DNA from: Datisca glomerata
Taxonomy: Eukaryota > Streptophyta > Magnoliopsida > Cucurbitales > Datiscaceae
DNA: 64,000 nt
Assembly: GCA_003255025.1 (NCBI GenBank)
Contig: QANY01013727.1
Span: 1,571,849-1,635,848 of the forward strand
Direction: 5' to 3'
Part shown: piece after piece, positions 36,100-47,220 of the stretch
Position numbering within the stretch: the stretch's first letter is position 1
Layout: the number at the start of each line of letters is the position of its first letter
The notes under the pieces: model-generated
Databases searched by the model: none
The model's input: only the letters and a program-made list of their open reading frames with translations
Told to the model about the DNA's origin: nothing
Made by a program: the position numbers and the translations under genes

Positions 36100-37200
36100 G
36101 GCCGTTATCGGATGAGTAGATCAGATCAGATCAATTTTCCTTTTCCTTTGTATTTTTCAATTTGTTCTAAAGTGATAGAGGTCAAGGATTCCCAAAAGTC
36201 AGCAATTGTTGGCTCTGGTGGGTCAGCCTCTGCTGACAGATCATCATTCGGATCTTGACTTCCACCGCCTAAAATATTGAAGGCATTATGTTGCGTGAGG
36301 TCAAGGCTGAGATCTGTTGTGGGTAGATCTGGGGTTGCTTGCCATTATGGACTCGGCTGAGAACTAGATATGGCCATGGAGGAGGTATTAGATCCGAAAA
36401 CATGTAGGAACTGGTGTTTGACAAAGACCATGGTTTTGACAGCCAGTTCTTTTTCACTGATATGTGGGAACTGTTGTTTCATTAGGTTTTGAGCATTCAA
36501 AAATAGATTGCTCGTTGATACTGGTAAAGGTTTAGGAACTGCTTCGTAGTAGGCTTGTCCGTGAATTTTAATCATCTTAATTAATTTAGTTAATTAGGGG
36601 TTCATTCCTTTATCCCACCATTTTGTGAAGAAGATTTGTTTAAGTTCAGGTATAGCATTCTGGTATTCACATTTGATAATTAAACGTATTTGTAAAGGAC
36701 TCCATATAATCCCAATAACTGTATTTTATGATTTTTTGATGTATATCTATATTTCTGGTAGTAAAGGGGTGCAGACCCCATTGATTGATGAAGATGAAAT
36801 TATGGATTATAGCCTTACTAAAAGTAATAGGGCTAGTATTTCGGTTAGAGTCATGGAATGTATGTCTTATTTCCATGCTCCCAGATTGGAGTACTATAGC
36901 TTCATAGATGTATCGATAGTACTCGAACTGGTGGGATACTGTTGTGTGGAGAGATAACGAGTCTTTATCTTCCATGCATCTTCCATCCATTTTTCATCAT
37001 TCGGTTATGTAATGAGGATTGTTTCCTTAGAGACTCGGTTAGGAACATACTGTTCTGGTGCCAAGAGAACCTCTTTAGTACTCTAGCGAGTAACGTCTTG
37101 TACACTTGGAAATTTTGATAGCCAGAAAATCCCATCATTCGGATATTCCAGATTGTTTCTGCCTCATCCGCGTCGACGAGAGTTGCGGCCACTTCATCAG
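36100..37200 (-). pseudogene. EPRV block A: second ORF, deleted in the middle
   Basis: Starts near 37192 and runs down. N-terminal half: WKMHGR/DSLSLHTTVSHQ region and MEIRHTFHDSNRNTSPITFS. Compared with block B about 230 bp are missing near 36665, joining FNYQ to the CEYQN region. C-terminal part: ELAVKTMVFVKHQFLHVFGS (36575-36345), then an acidic tail. Function unknown. It always lies after RNase H and before the promoter. Confidence 0.8.
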
Positions 37201-38075
37201 TTACTCATAATTAGATTTTTTCCCTGTAACCGCAGCAGAGCAGTCACTACGGATAAGAAGATGCAAGTTTAACAAATCATCTTGAAATTTTAATACGCAT
37301 TTTCCAATTGCTAAACATTCTTGTTTAATCGTCGGATAATTCTTTGCTGGTCCTTTCCAAGTCCCATATGTGAATCTTAATAGATGCTTCGTAACAGGAT
37401 TCCATGTAATCTCAATAATTGTATTTTACGGGTTATTGATGCATCTCCATAGTTTTGGTAGTATGGGTGTGCAGACCCCACTGATTGATGGAGATGAAAT
37501 TACAGATTACAGACTTACTATAAGTAATAGGGCTGGTATTTCGGTTAGAGTTATGGAATGTATGTCTTATTTCCATGCTTTCAAATTGGACTACTATAGC
37601 TTCATAGATATATCTATAGTGTTCAAATCTGGTGGGAAACTGTTGTGTGGAGAGATAACGAGTCTTTATCTCCCAGGGATCTTCCATCCATTTTCATCAT
37701 TTGGTTCAATCCTCAGAGATTCGGTTAGGAACATATTGTTCTGGTGCCAAGAGGACCTCTTTAGTACTCTTGCGAGTAACCTCTTGTACACTTGGGAATT
37801 CTGATGGCCAGAAAATCCCATCATTCGGATATTGCAGATTGTTTCTACCTCGTCCGCGCCTATGAGAGTTGCGGCTTCTTCCTCAGTTACTCATAATTAG
37901 AGTTTTTTCCCTGTAACCGCAGCAGAGCAGTCACCACGGTTAAGAAAATACTGGTTTAACAGATCATCTTGAAATTTTAATGCGTATTTTACACTTGCTA
38001 AACATTCCTGTTTAATCGTCAGATTCTTTGCTGGTCCTTTCCAAGTCCCATATGTGAATCTTAATAATTCTTCCT
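36680..38075 (-). repeat. 690-bp tandem duplication of RNase H end plus second-ORF start
   Basis: Landmarks repeat at 690-bp spacing: the CCATGTAATCTCAATAATTG block at 37387 and its counterpart at 36697, and CCTTTCCAAGTCCCATATGTG at 38036 and 37347. Each unit contains the last part of RNase H and the first ~170 codons of the second ORF. It arose after or during integration, since other blocks lack it. Confidence 0.85.
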
Positions 38076-38091
38076 TCTGATTATGAGGATA
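37201..38091 (-). pseudogene. EPRV block A: RNase H end and extra second-ORF start
   Basis: Minus strand from 38091: C-terminal RNase H (LLRF, NYP, IKQECLA-like blocks) to about 37905, then a first copy of the second-ORF N-terminus (MEDPWEIKTRYLSTQQF at 37687) to about 37375, then RNase H again to about 37205. The segment ends at 38091, where orientation flips. Confidence 0.8.
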
Positions 38092-39360
38092 CCCAATAGT
38101 GTATTAAGATAAAGTTTTCACCAGGATTTTATGCAACCTAAGTATAATGATTTTAGAGATTAGTATTTCTCCAACCATAATCCTCAACAGCTCTTAGATC
38201 TGACCTCTATTATTTTCAGTTAGATTAGGATCAACGCCTTCAGCCTTTCCCTGAATGGTATTACCAGCTCACCCAAAGAGTCAAAATAAAAGATGACAAT
38301 AGTTATAAGTTCTGACCAACATACAGAATCGTGGATTACCACGAGTGATAGAACTTACCAGGCTATACATCCACCACCTTTATCCTTAGAACTTGTTCCA
38401 GGACAAGAAAACCATAAACCATTGGTCATTAACCCCTATACTGAGGTTTCAGAAAAGACCAACCATCTGGACCCTGTTAAGGTTAAAGATATTCTACCTT
38501 TAACAAAACAGAACAATTACACCAACCTCTTCCTTCAAACTGTAGGAACACAACTAACTAGGATAGAGGATAAGGTTTCTCAAATCCACGAGACACAAGA
38601 TAAACCTCCTCCACCAGAAAAACCAAAAATGATAATTGAACCCGTGACTCTTAAGCCTCCTTTAGATGTTCAGAATTTTAAATTAAAATCTAGTAAGAAG
38701 GAGGAAGATTTTTATAGAAACTATTATGAAATTCAACGCCAAGAAATTCTTAATTCCTTCAAAATTATCATTGACCCAATTACTGGTACCCATACAAGAA
38801 TAGAAGATGCATGCTACACCCTGGCCCAATCCATTATCAATCACTTCCTTGGCCTGAATTGTCAATACTGATAGGCACAGAGAACTTCTCCAAAATCTGA
38901 TATGCCTCTCTCTTACCCACTTCAGGTGGTACAAGGACGTCTTTCGGATGAAATTCATGCAGAGAGATGATGCAAACAATGAACACTGGAAGGCAAAGAT
39001 CATTGATGTCCTTCCAAGTCTTTTGCTGAAAGAGTACGCAGAAAACTCCATGATAAGCATGATCAAATCGATATTCCTTATGATAAATATACATATGGAT
39101 ATCTCATTGCCCTAGTCATAGAAGAAGGACTGAGATTATGCAATGATATGAAACTAATACATATGATGATAACATATGATGAAAAGCAGAATCTGGACAA
39201 CAAAAAAGATTTAGGTGAATTATGTAATCAATTTTCCTATGATACTAAGATTTTGTATCCAGCTTCTTCATCCAAATCTCATAGGACTTCTTCGAAGCCC
39301 TCTAAACCAGATAAAAAATACTTTTCTAAGAAGAAATTCAGACATAAATAGTCGAAACAT
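38092..39360 (+). pseudogene. EPRV block B: linker and coat protein
   Basis: Begins inside the linker (ACCCAATAGTGTATTAAGA), then the coat N-terminal region in a 192-codon frame (38293-38871; TYQAIHPPPLSLELVPGQ). That frame jumps at about 38728 from the NFKLKSS.KEEDF block to IQRQEILNSFK, skipping roughly 600 bp of capsid sequence present in block D. The core continues frameshifted to about 39090, then a basic tail (SSKSHRTSSKPSKPDKKYFS, 39240-39345). Confidence 0.85.
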
Positions 39361-40230
39361 AGATCTAGACCACACCAGAAACCTCATAACAGCAAAGTCA
39401 AAGCCATCTGCTATAAGTGTGGCTTAACAGGACATTTTGCCAACAAATGGCGATCTAAATTTAAAAAGAAACTTCATGACTTAGCCCTCGATGATGAAAC
39501 TCAACAGAAAATCATGAACTGCCTATCGGAAGACAGTTTTACTACCAATTCAGATGATGACGTTGCATATATTTCTGCATGAGTCTGACTCATCTGCCAC
39601 ATCTGAACAACCTGACCAACCTTGTTGCAGCTCTAAAACCTGCAATGCCATAATAGAAAAACTATTGGAAGGCAATAGTTGAAATGAACGGTTTAGATCT
39701 GAATGGACCATGTCTAAATGTCTTAACTAATACCCAGCGATCCCTTCTTGCCACAGTCGATCAAATAACTGGTCCAGAGATGAAGCTCAAGTTTTTAGAA
39801 ACTTGCTATTAGGAATATTCCACTCCTGAGATCAGACCTGTAGAAAATTACAGTATGAAAGAACTGTTAAACCATATTCAATAGGATTACATACCTCACA
39901 AACCTGTTACAATTTCTGATATGAAAATGGAGATTAATATTATTAAATCTGACATTCAGTAGTTAAAGACTGCGAATCAAATCCTTTCCCAAGATCTGAA
40001 TCTCGTAAAACAGTTTACAGCAAAAGCAAAAACCTTATAGACTTCTTAGATCTGCCTTCACCAGATCAGCCATGTCAAAGTCAAGGTCAACCTTTGTTTG
40101 CACCAGATCAGTCATCTCCTAGTCAAAGTCAAAGTTAGACTTTGACTTCTCCAGATTAGCCTTATCAAATCTTACCATATTAACCAAAGGAGAATAACCT
40201 GTATTTATTACTTCTAAACCAGGTAACCTT
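39361..40230 (+). pseudogene. EPRV block B: zinc knuckle and coiled linker
   Basis: Knuckle CYKCGLTGHFANKW at about 39412-39453: the last Cys of the CCHC set is Trp. An acidic tail with SDDDVAY follows, then the coiled linker. In-frame stops at about 39884, 39960, 40136 and 40157 replace Gln codons that are CAG in block A, and 39581 is also a stop. Confidence 0.85.
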
Positions 40231-40708
40231 CCAAAAATGGTACACCAAAATTACCTTAGTAATCAAACCTGATTTTATCATTACTGATGCCATTGTCTTA
40301 GTTGATAGTGGTGCAGATATGAACTGCATACATGAAGGTTTAATCCCTCTGAAATACCTCCATAAAACCACTCAATCCCTCACAAGCGCCAGTGGAAATT
40401 CCATGAGAATTCAGTATAAGATACCAGAAGTGTTTATCTGGAAACAGGGAGTTTGCATACCTGCTTCATTTGTGCTCATCAAGAATATAACAGAAAGCAC
40501 TATCTTAGGCAACCATTTTCTTAATTCAATCATGCCTATTACCAGAATTGATACATCTGGTATTCATACCGTCATTGATTCTGTAGATATTACTTTTGAG
40601 TTTATCACCAAACCATATACCAAAGAGGTAGATATCATTAGACATCTGACTGATAATAAAACAAAGCAGTTAAATTTGTTACAGAAAAATACACTTTCTG
40701 ACAATTGA
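40231..40708 (+). pseudogene. EPRV block B: aspartic protease
   Basis: The retropepsin-like domain that would process the polyprotein. The catalytic motif VLVDSGADMNCIHEG at about 40294-40340 is intact, followed by LKYLHKTTQSL, ASFVLIKNITESTILGNHFL and IDTSGIHTVIDSVDITFEF in one frame from 40319 to 40708. This is the best preserved protease of the window, although the linker upstream is closed by stops. Confidence 0.88.
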
Positions 40709-41541
40709 TCAACGTATACAATAACCCGTAATACATAATAAAACTAAAACAATTCTTCATGAATTCCACTCTCAAATATATAGTGATATTCCGAATGCCT
40801 TTTGAGATAGGAAGAAACACCTCATCTCCTTACCATACCATCCAGACTTCAATGGAAATGATATTCCTACCAAATCGAGACCTAGCCAAATGAAAAATGA
40901 ATATTTAGAACTCTACAAAACTGACATTGAATCCCTATTACAGAAAAAATTAATCAAGCCCAGTAAATCTCCTTAGAGTTGTACTGGTTTCTATGTCAAT
41001 AAAAATGTTGCGATAGAAAGAGGATCACCTAGGTTAGTGATCAATTACAAACCACTTAATGATGCTTTACAGTGGATTAGATAACCAATACCCAATAAAA
41101 AGATCTACTTGATAGACTTTATGACTCAGTGATTTTTTCAAAATTTGAACTGAAATTAGGATTTTGGCAAATCCAAATAGCTGAACAAGATAGGTATAAA
41201 ACTGCATTTATAGTACCATTTCGCCATTATGAATGAAATGTTTTACCATCTGGTGTGAAAAATGATACATCTGAATTCCAGCATATCATGAATGATATCT
41301 TTAATGCTTATAATGCATTTATTATCTGTTACATTGATGATGTCTTAATATACTAATCATCTATAAATCAACATTTTAAACATCTGCATATTTTAAGAAT
41401 GCTGTTAACAAAAATGGTTTAGTGTTATCTGCTAGTAAAATGAAATTATTCCAAGCAACAGTAAGATTCTTAGACCATAACATTTCCAATGGCACTATCA
41501 TTCCTATAAACTATAGTATAGATTTTGCATCTAAATTTCAT
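40709..41541 (+). pseudogene. EPRV block B: reverse transcriptase, C-terminus deleted
   Basis: RT fingers/palm blocks: SCTGFYVNKN (about 40980), GSPRLVINYKPLNDALQWI (about 41026-41082), SGFWQIQIAEQDRYKTAF-like (41150-41210) and the catalytic CYIDDVLI (about 41328-41352), followed at once by a stop. TGG-to-TAG stop at about 40974, and a base is lost at about 41098. At 41541 RT is joined directly to the leader of the second ORF, so RNase H is wholly absent. Confidence 0.88.
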
Positions 41542-42865
41542 AGGCACAAAACTCCAATCATGAGTAACCGAGGAAGAGGCCACAACTCTCGTGGGCGCGG
41601 ACGAGGCAGAAACAATCTGCACTATCCGAATGATGAGATCTTTTGGCCATCAGAATTCTCAAGTGTACAAGAGGTTACCCGCAAGAGTACTAAAGAAATC
41701 CTCTTAACACAAGTACAGTATGTTTCTAACCATATCTCCGAGGAAACAATCCTCATTATTGAACCGAATGATGAAAAATGGATGAAAGATCCATGGGAGA
41801 TAAAGACTCTTTATCTCTCCACACAACAGTATCCAACCAGATTCGAACACTGTAGATACCTTTATGAAGCTATAGTAGTCTAATCTGGGAGTATGGAAAT
41901 AACACATACATTCCATGACTCTAACCGAAATACCAACCCTATTACTTTTAGTAAGGCTGTCATCTGTAATTTCATCACCATCAATCAATGAGGTCTTCAT
42001 CCCCATACTACCAAAACATCGGAGATACATCAAAAACTCATAAAATACAGTTATTGGGATCACATGGAATCCTTTACAAATACGTTTTATTATCAAAGTC
42101 CTGAAGTAGTAGACGCAAGTTTACCAAATTGATTCCTCCTACGGTGGGATAAGTTTGGTCTCACATTTGATACTCTACCCGAAGTACTTCAAACTGAATT
42201 CAAGGAATGGCATTCACAATATGCCCTTCTCAATAAAAATATTACAGCGTAAAAAGCCTTGGTACATTTTATTATCTACTTTAATATCCCATGGATTTGG
42301 AAATGGGATCTCAAATGTGAATATCAGAATGGCATACCCGTAGTAAAATGAATTTTCTTTGCTAAATGGTGGGATAAAGGTATGAACCCCCACTTAACAG
42401 AATTAATTAAGATGATTAAAACCCATGGACACGCCTGCTACGAAGCAGTTCCTAAAACTTTATCAGCGTCAACGAGCAATCCATTTTTGAATGTTCAAAA
42501 TATAATTAAACAACAGTTCCCATATATCAGTGAAAAAGAACTAGCTGTCAAAACCATGGACTTTGTCAAAAACCAGTTCCTACATGTTTTTGGATCTGAC
42601 ACCTCCTCTATGGCCAGATCTAGTGCAAATTCGAGTCCCAACGACAAGCAACCCCAAATCTGCCTACTATAGTGCTAAGCTTTGACCTCACCCAACATGA
42701 TGCCTTCAGCATCCTTGGTAGTGAAAGTCAAGACCCAAATGACGATCTGCCAGATCTGTCAGTAGAGGCTGACCCACCAGAGCCTACAATTGCTAACTTT
42801 TGGGAATCCTTGACCTCTATCATTTCAGAAAAAATCGAAAAAGACAAAGGAAATGGAAAATAGCT
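41542..42865 (+). pseudogene. EPRV block B: second ORF (RG-rich start), unknown function
   Basis: Start MSNRGRGHNSRGRGRGRNN at about 41561, an arginine/glycine-rich tail typical of nucleic-acid binding. Then a central region (PWEIKTLYLSTQQYPTRF; ITHTFHDSNRNT-like), a Trp-rich stretch (about 42130-42330), a charged region ending KNQFLHVFGSDTSSMARSS (42382-42640) and an acidic C-terminus (DPNDDLPDLSVEADPPEP, about 42735-42790) closing with KDKGNGK. Stops at 41881 and 41988 (TGA for a Trp codon), and frameshifts. The frame 41422-41883 fuses RT to it. Confidence 0.85.
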
Positions 42866-43777
42866 CTAATATGAGCTACCCATCTGATAACGACCAGACC
42901 ATTATTGCAGACAGTTGTCATAAGCAAACAAATCTACTTTTTTCATAGTAGATTCCAACCGAACAAGTGGTCGTCTCTCATGGAGCCACACTACTTGTAT
43001 AATAATGGCTTGTAATAATTTTATTAGTACCGTAGTTACTTTCCTATGTACTCTAGTTACTTTATGAACTCAAGTTAAGTTTAGTTGCTTTTTTTTTCAT
43101 TATAAAAAGGCACCTCACCCTTGTTGAGGATCATCGTTTTCCCTTTAGCTTGTATTAGGACGCTCAGGTGCTAAGCACTTAATAAATGTTTTCCTTTACC
43201 TACACACTCTCTCACTAAACTCTCTCTCTACTCATCTTGCCTCATTTACCTTCATGTGCACGACTACAAGTAAATAACGTTGTTGTTCTTAGGAGGTCTA
43301 GTGCTCCCTAACTGTAAGTCTTTCTAATTAATTTAAACAGTAGATGTTCATGATACCATGTATGTACTAATGTAAACTACATATAACCATGACTATAGGC
43401 TTCACTAGTAATGATCCTGTTGCTAACTCGAAGGCACTCGATGTGTAACTATTAAGGTTGATGAAGCACTCACTGTAGACTACAGTAAGTCCAGGAAATA
43501 ATCAATGAACATTGAGTGGAACGTCACCCAAGTCGCGTCTGGGTAAGGCCCGTTTAGCAAAGATTGCGTTAGGACCATTGATCCCTGTAAAAAGTTGACA
43601 GACGTGCTCAGTGTGAGTTATTTTGTTACCTGAATTGACTAGACCTGCAAAGTTTACCCTCCTCACTTGATGGGTGCGCGTTGGCTAGCCGTAAGTTGAT
43701 ATCAGAGCCATGATTAGTCTTGGTTATAGTACTGTTTATATTCTCTTTACATAAGGCATACATGGTCACACATACAC
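42866..43777 (+). promoter_or_regulatory. EPRV block B intergenic region: promoter, poly(A) signal, leader
   Basis: TATA box TATAAAAAGG at 43101 after CATTA, AATAAA at 43181-43186, a CACTCTCTCACT-type pyrimidine tract, then a long leader to the primer site at 43696. The TATA-to-primer distance is about 595 bp, and AATAAA lies shortly after the expected start, as in pararetroviruses whose RNA is terminally redundant. A near-palindrome ACTGTAGACTACAGT is at about 43465, and ACGTCACCC at about 43521. Confidence 0.75.
43696..43713 (+). promoter_or_regulatory. EPRV primer-binding site (tRNA-Met type)
   Basis: TTGATATCAGAGCCATGA: one mismatch from the TGGTATCAGAGCCATGA form used by Caulimoviridae for tRNA-Met priming. 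It precedes the movement protein ATG by about 65 bp. Confidence 0.85.
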
Positions 43778-44660
43778 ATGTCTGACCTTAGCTTTGCATC
43801 TATAACATCCGTGGCAAATATTGTAGCCTCCACATCTGAGGTAACCGAATTCGTTGCAGATCAGGATGTAAAAGATATGTTAGATAAATGGACTATACCT
43901 AAGGTAAAACTCGACACAATTTATAAAATTAGAACATTTCATTTTACTAGTCGTAAAATCATTAAAACATTTGAATATGGTATTCCATTACAGCATAATG
44001 ATGATATCGTTTATCTGCAGCATTTGCATGATTTATATCCATTTATGCAAAAATACAAATATGTGCATATAGGCTTAGTCCAAATTGCATTAAAACCATA
44101 ACTCTGCTAGGACAGAACACCAGCATACAGTGCACCCTTAGAGATGGTAGGTGTTTGAACTGGAAAGCTTCCCTTATGGGAGCCATAGAGACTAGTTTAT
44201 CTCATGGACCCGTTTATTTTAATATTTATCCAAATTTAAGTATTGCGCTGTCTGACAACAATCTAGACAAAGTTCTTGAACTGAGAGTTCAATCTCATGG
44301 CTATGATTGTCTATCAGGATCTTCTCCCTTTGCAATCCTCTTTAGGATTCATCTTAAGGTTCTAAAAACCTTAAATCCTTACACCAGAAAGCAACGTGAG
44401 CGAGGACATACAAGTTTCTGTTCCCCGTATGATTCCCTATTCTGAAATCACCTTTCTTGACACCTGGCAAATCCCCTAGGTTATCCCTACCAAACCAGTC
44501 ATCAGGCAATCCATCAAAGATGTTATCCAAACCCACGGAGGAAATGTCTATCTTCATTTTCAAAAACCACATCTGCCTCTGACCAGAAGTCTTTATAGTC
44601 TCAGCAGCCGTAATATTCCTCCCTATAAGGTAGAAATACCGAATCCTCTAGGGTATCCAT
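43778..44660 (+). pseudogene. EPRV block B: movement protein
   Basis: ATG at 43778. The N-terminal 107 codons (DKWTIPKVKLDTIYKIRTF; EYGIPLQHNDDIVYLQHLHD) end in TAA at 44099 because a base has been lost relative to block C. The 30K core continues in another frame (44155-44445): GAIETSLSHGPVYFNIYPNL and SHGYDCLSGSSPFAILFRIH. The C-terminal part is recognisable to about 44660 (IPPYKVEIPN), where it jumps back into leader sequence. Confidence 0.88.
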
Positions 44661-44951
44661 AGGTGATCCTGTTGCTAACTCGAAGGCACTCAATGTGTAA
44701 CTATTAAGGTTGAGGAATCACTCACTGCAGACTACAGTAAGTTCATGAAACAATCAATGAGCATTGAGTGGGACGTCACCCAAGTCGCTTCTGGGTAAAG
44801 TCCATTGAGCAAAGATTGCGTTAGAACCTTTGACCCCTATAAAATGTTGGCTGACGTGCTCAGTGTAAGTTATTTTACTACCTGATTTGACTGTACCTAC
44901 AGTGGTTAGCCCCCTCGCTTGATGGGTGCGCGTTGGTTAGCCGTAAGTTGG
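44661..44951 (+). repeat. extra partial EPRV leader ending at the primer site
   Basis: Duplicate of about 43412-43700: TGATCCTGTTGCTAACTCGAAGGC onward, ending GTAAGTTGGT, the first bases of the primer-binding site. The sequence then turns over into minus-strand movement-protein sequence. Confidence 0.85.
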
Positions 44952-45269
44952 TTGGTCTTCTGAGGGAAAAGAATGATCAGATTCTGCTGATCCTAGAGGG
45001 TCATCTATGGATGCCCTAGAGGATTCGGGTATTTCTACCTTATAGGGAGGAATACTACGATTGCTGCGACTAGAAAGACTTTTAATGATTTTACGGCTAG
45101 TGAAATCAAATGTTCCAATTTTATAAATTGTTCCAGGTTTTACCTTAGGTATAGTCCATTTATCTAAGGCTTCTTTTACATCTTGATATGAAATTAACTC
45201 GGTTACCTCATATGTGGAGGCTATAAAATTTGCTACGGATTGTATAGATGTAGAGCTAAGGTCAGACAT
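44952..45269 (-). pseudogene. EPRV block C (distal unit): movement protein, internally deleted
   Basis: A 110-codon frame that starts correctly (MSDLSSTSIQSVANF; LDKWTIPKVKPGTIYKIGTF), but after FTSRKIIKSLSS joins directly to the C-terminal tail (RSIPPYKVEIPESSRASIDD). The whole 30K core is missing. It ends at the inversion junction. Confidence 0.85.
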
Positions 45270-45339
45270 ATGTGTGTGTGTCTGTGTCCATGTATGCTTA
45301 ATGTAAAGAGAATATAAACAGTACTATAACCAAGACTAA

Positions 45340-45356
45340 TCATGGCTCGGATACCA
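45340..45356 (-). promoter_or_regulatory. EPRV primer-binding site
   Basis: Minus strand TGGTATCCGAGCCATGA, one mismatch from the block C2 form class. Confidence 0.8.
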
Positions 45357-46110
45357 ACTTACAGCTAAACAATGCGCACCCATCAAGTGAGGAGGCTAAA
45401 CATATCAGGTCCAATCAATTCAAGTAACAAAATAACTCACACTAAGCACGTCTGTCAACATTTTATATGGGTCAACGGTCCTAATACAATCTCTGCTCAA
45501 CGGACTTTACCCAGACGTGACTTGGGTGACGTCCCACTCAGTGTTCATTAATTGTTTCCTGGAGTTACTGTAGTCTACAGTGAGTGCTTCCTCAACCTTA
45601 ACAATTACACATTGAGTGCCTTCGAGTTAGGAACATGATCATGACTAGTGGAGCCTATAGTCATGGTTATATGCAGTTTACATTAGTACATACATGGTCT
45701 CAGGGAGCATTTGAGCTCCTAAGAACAACAACGTTATTTACTTGTAGTCGTGCACAGGAGGGTAATGGAGGCAAGATGAGTAGAGAGAGTTTAGTGTGAG
45801 TGTGTATAGGCAAAGGAAAACATTTATGAAGTGCTCAACACTTGACCGTCCTAATACAAGCTTAAGGGAAAACGATGATCTTCAATAGGGGTAAGGTGCC
45901 CTTTTATAATGAAAAGAAAGCAACTAAACTTAAATTGCGTTCATAAAGTAACCAGAGTACATAGGAAAGTAACTATGGTACTAAACAAGCCATTACAAGC
46001 CATTATTATACAAGTAGTGTGGCTGCATAAGAGACGTCCACTCGTTCGATTGGAATCTACTATGACAAAAGTAGATTTGTTTGCTTCTGATGTTGCATGA
46101 TAGCTGTCTA
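45357..46110 (-). promoter_or_regulatory. EPRV block C (distal unit) intergenic region
   Basis: Same layout as block B on the minus strand: TATAAAA at 45902-45908 (inverted), leader with the ACTGTAGACTACAGT near-palindrome at about 45569, primer site at 45340. The poly(A) hexamer position reads CATAAA. Confidence 0.7.
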
Positions 46111-47220
46111 CAATAATGGTCTGGTCGTTATCCGATGAGTAGATCAAATCAGATCCATTATCCATTTCCTTTGTCTTTTTAAATTTGTTCTGAAATCATC
46201 GAAATCAAAGATTCCCAAAAGTCAACAATTGTTGGCTCTGGTGGGTCAGCCTCTACAGACAGATCTGGAATATCGTCAATTGGGTCTTGACTTTCACCAC
46301 CAAGGATGCTGAAGACATTATATTGGGTGCGATCAAGGTTGAGATCTGTTGTGGGTAGACCTGGGGTTGCCTGCCGTTGTGGACTCTGCTAAGAACTAGA
46401 TGTGGCCATGGAGGAGGTGTCAGATCTAAAAACATGTAAATGATATTGAATCAGATAATAAAATATACCAATGTTTTGGATACGGTAATAATATTTTTAT
46501 TGAGAAGGGCATATTGTGAATGCTATTCCTTAAATTCAATTTGATGTACTTTGGGTAGAGTATCAAACGTGAGATCAAACTTATCCCACCATAAGAGGAA
46601 CCAATTTGGTAAATTTACATCTAATACTTCGGGGTATATACGAATAAACCTCGTATGGTTACGTATCGAATTTTAATAATAAAACGTATTTGTAAAGGAT
46701 TCCATGTAATCTCAATAATTGTATTTTACGGTTTTTTTATGTATCTGCATATTTCTAGTAGTATGGGGGTGCAGACCCCATTGACTGATGGAGATGAAAT
46801 TGTGGATTACAGCCTTACTAAAAGTAATAGGGCCGGTATTTCGGTAAGAGTCATGGAATGTATGTCTTATTTCCATGCTCCCAGATTGGACTACTATAGC
46901 CTCATAGATGTATTTATAGTGTTCGAATATGGTGGGATACTGTTGTGTGGAGAGATAAAGTGCCTTTATCTCCCATGGATCTTCCATCTATTTTTCATCA
47001 TTCGGTTCAATAATGAGGATTGTTTCCTCAGAGATTCGGTTAGGAACATACTGTTCTGGTGCCAAGAAAACATTTTTACTACTCTTGCGAGTAACCTCTT
47101 ATACACTTGGGAATTCTGAGGCCAGAAGATTCCATCATTCAGATATTGCAGATTGTTTCTGCCTCGTCCGTGCCCCCGAGAGCTGCGGCCTCTTCCTCGG
47201 TCACTCATAATTAGAGTTAT
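46111..47220 (-). pseudogene. EPRV block C (distal unit): second ORF
   Basis: MSDRGRGRSSRGHGRGRNNL start at about 47208; then PWEIKALYLSTQQYPTIFEH and MEIRHTFHDSYRNTGPITFS (46987-46712). It is frameshifted around 47100. The Trp-rich region follows (about 46500-46690). A gap at about 46440 joins this region directly to the C-terminal part near VFRSDTSS, removing the KELAVKT segment seen in other copies. Confidence 0.82.

Noticed and set aside
36625..37804. Plus-strand frames with SVRVMECMSYFHAP, repeated at 41704 (minus), 46655, 56931 and 62386 (minus)
   Set aside because: Antisense of the viral second ORF. The apparent conservation follows from the sense strand.
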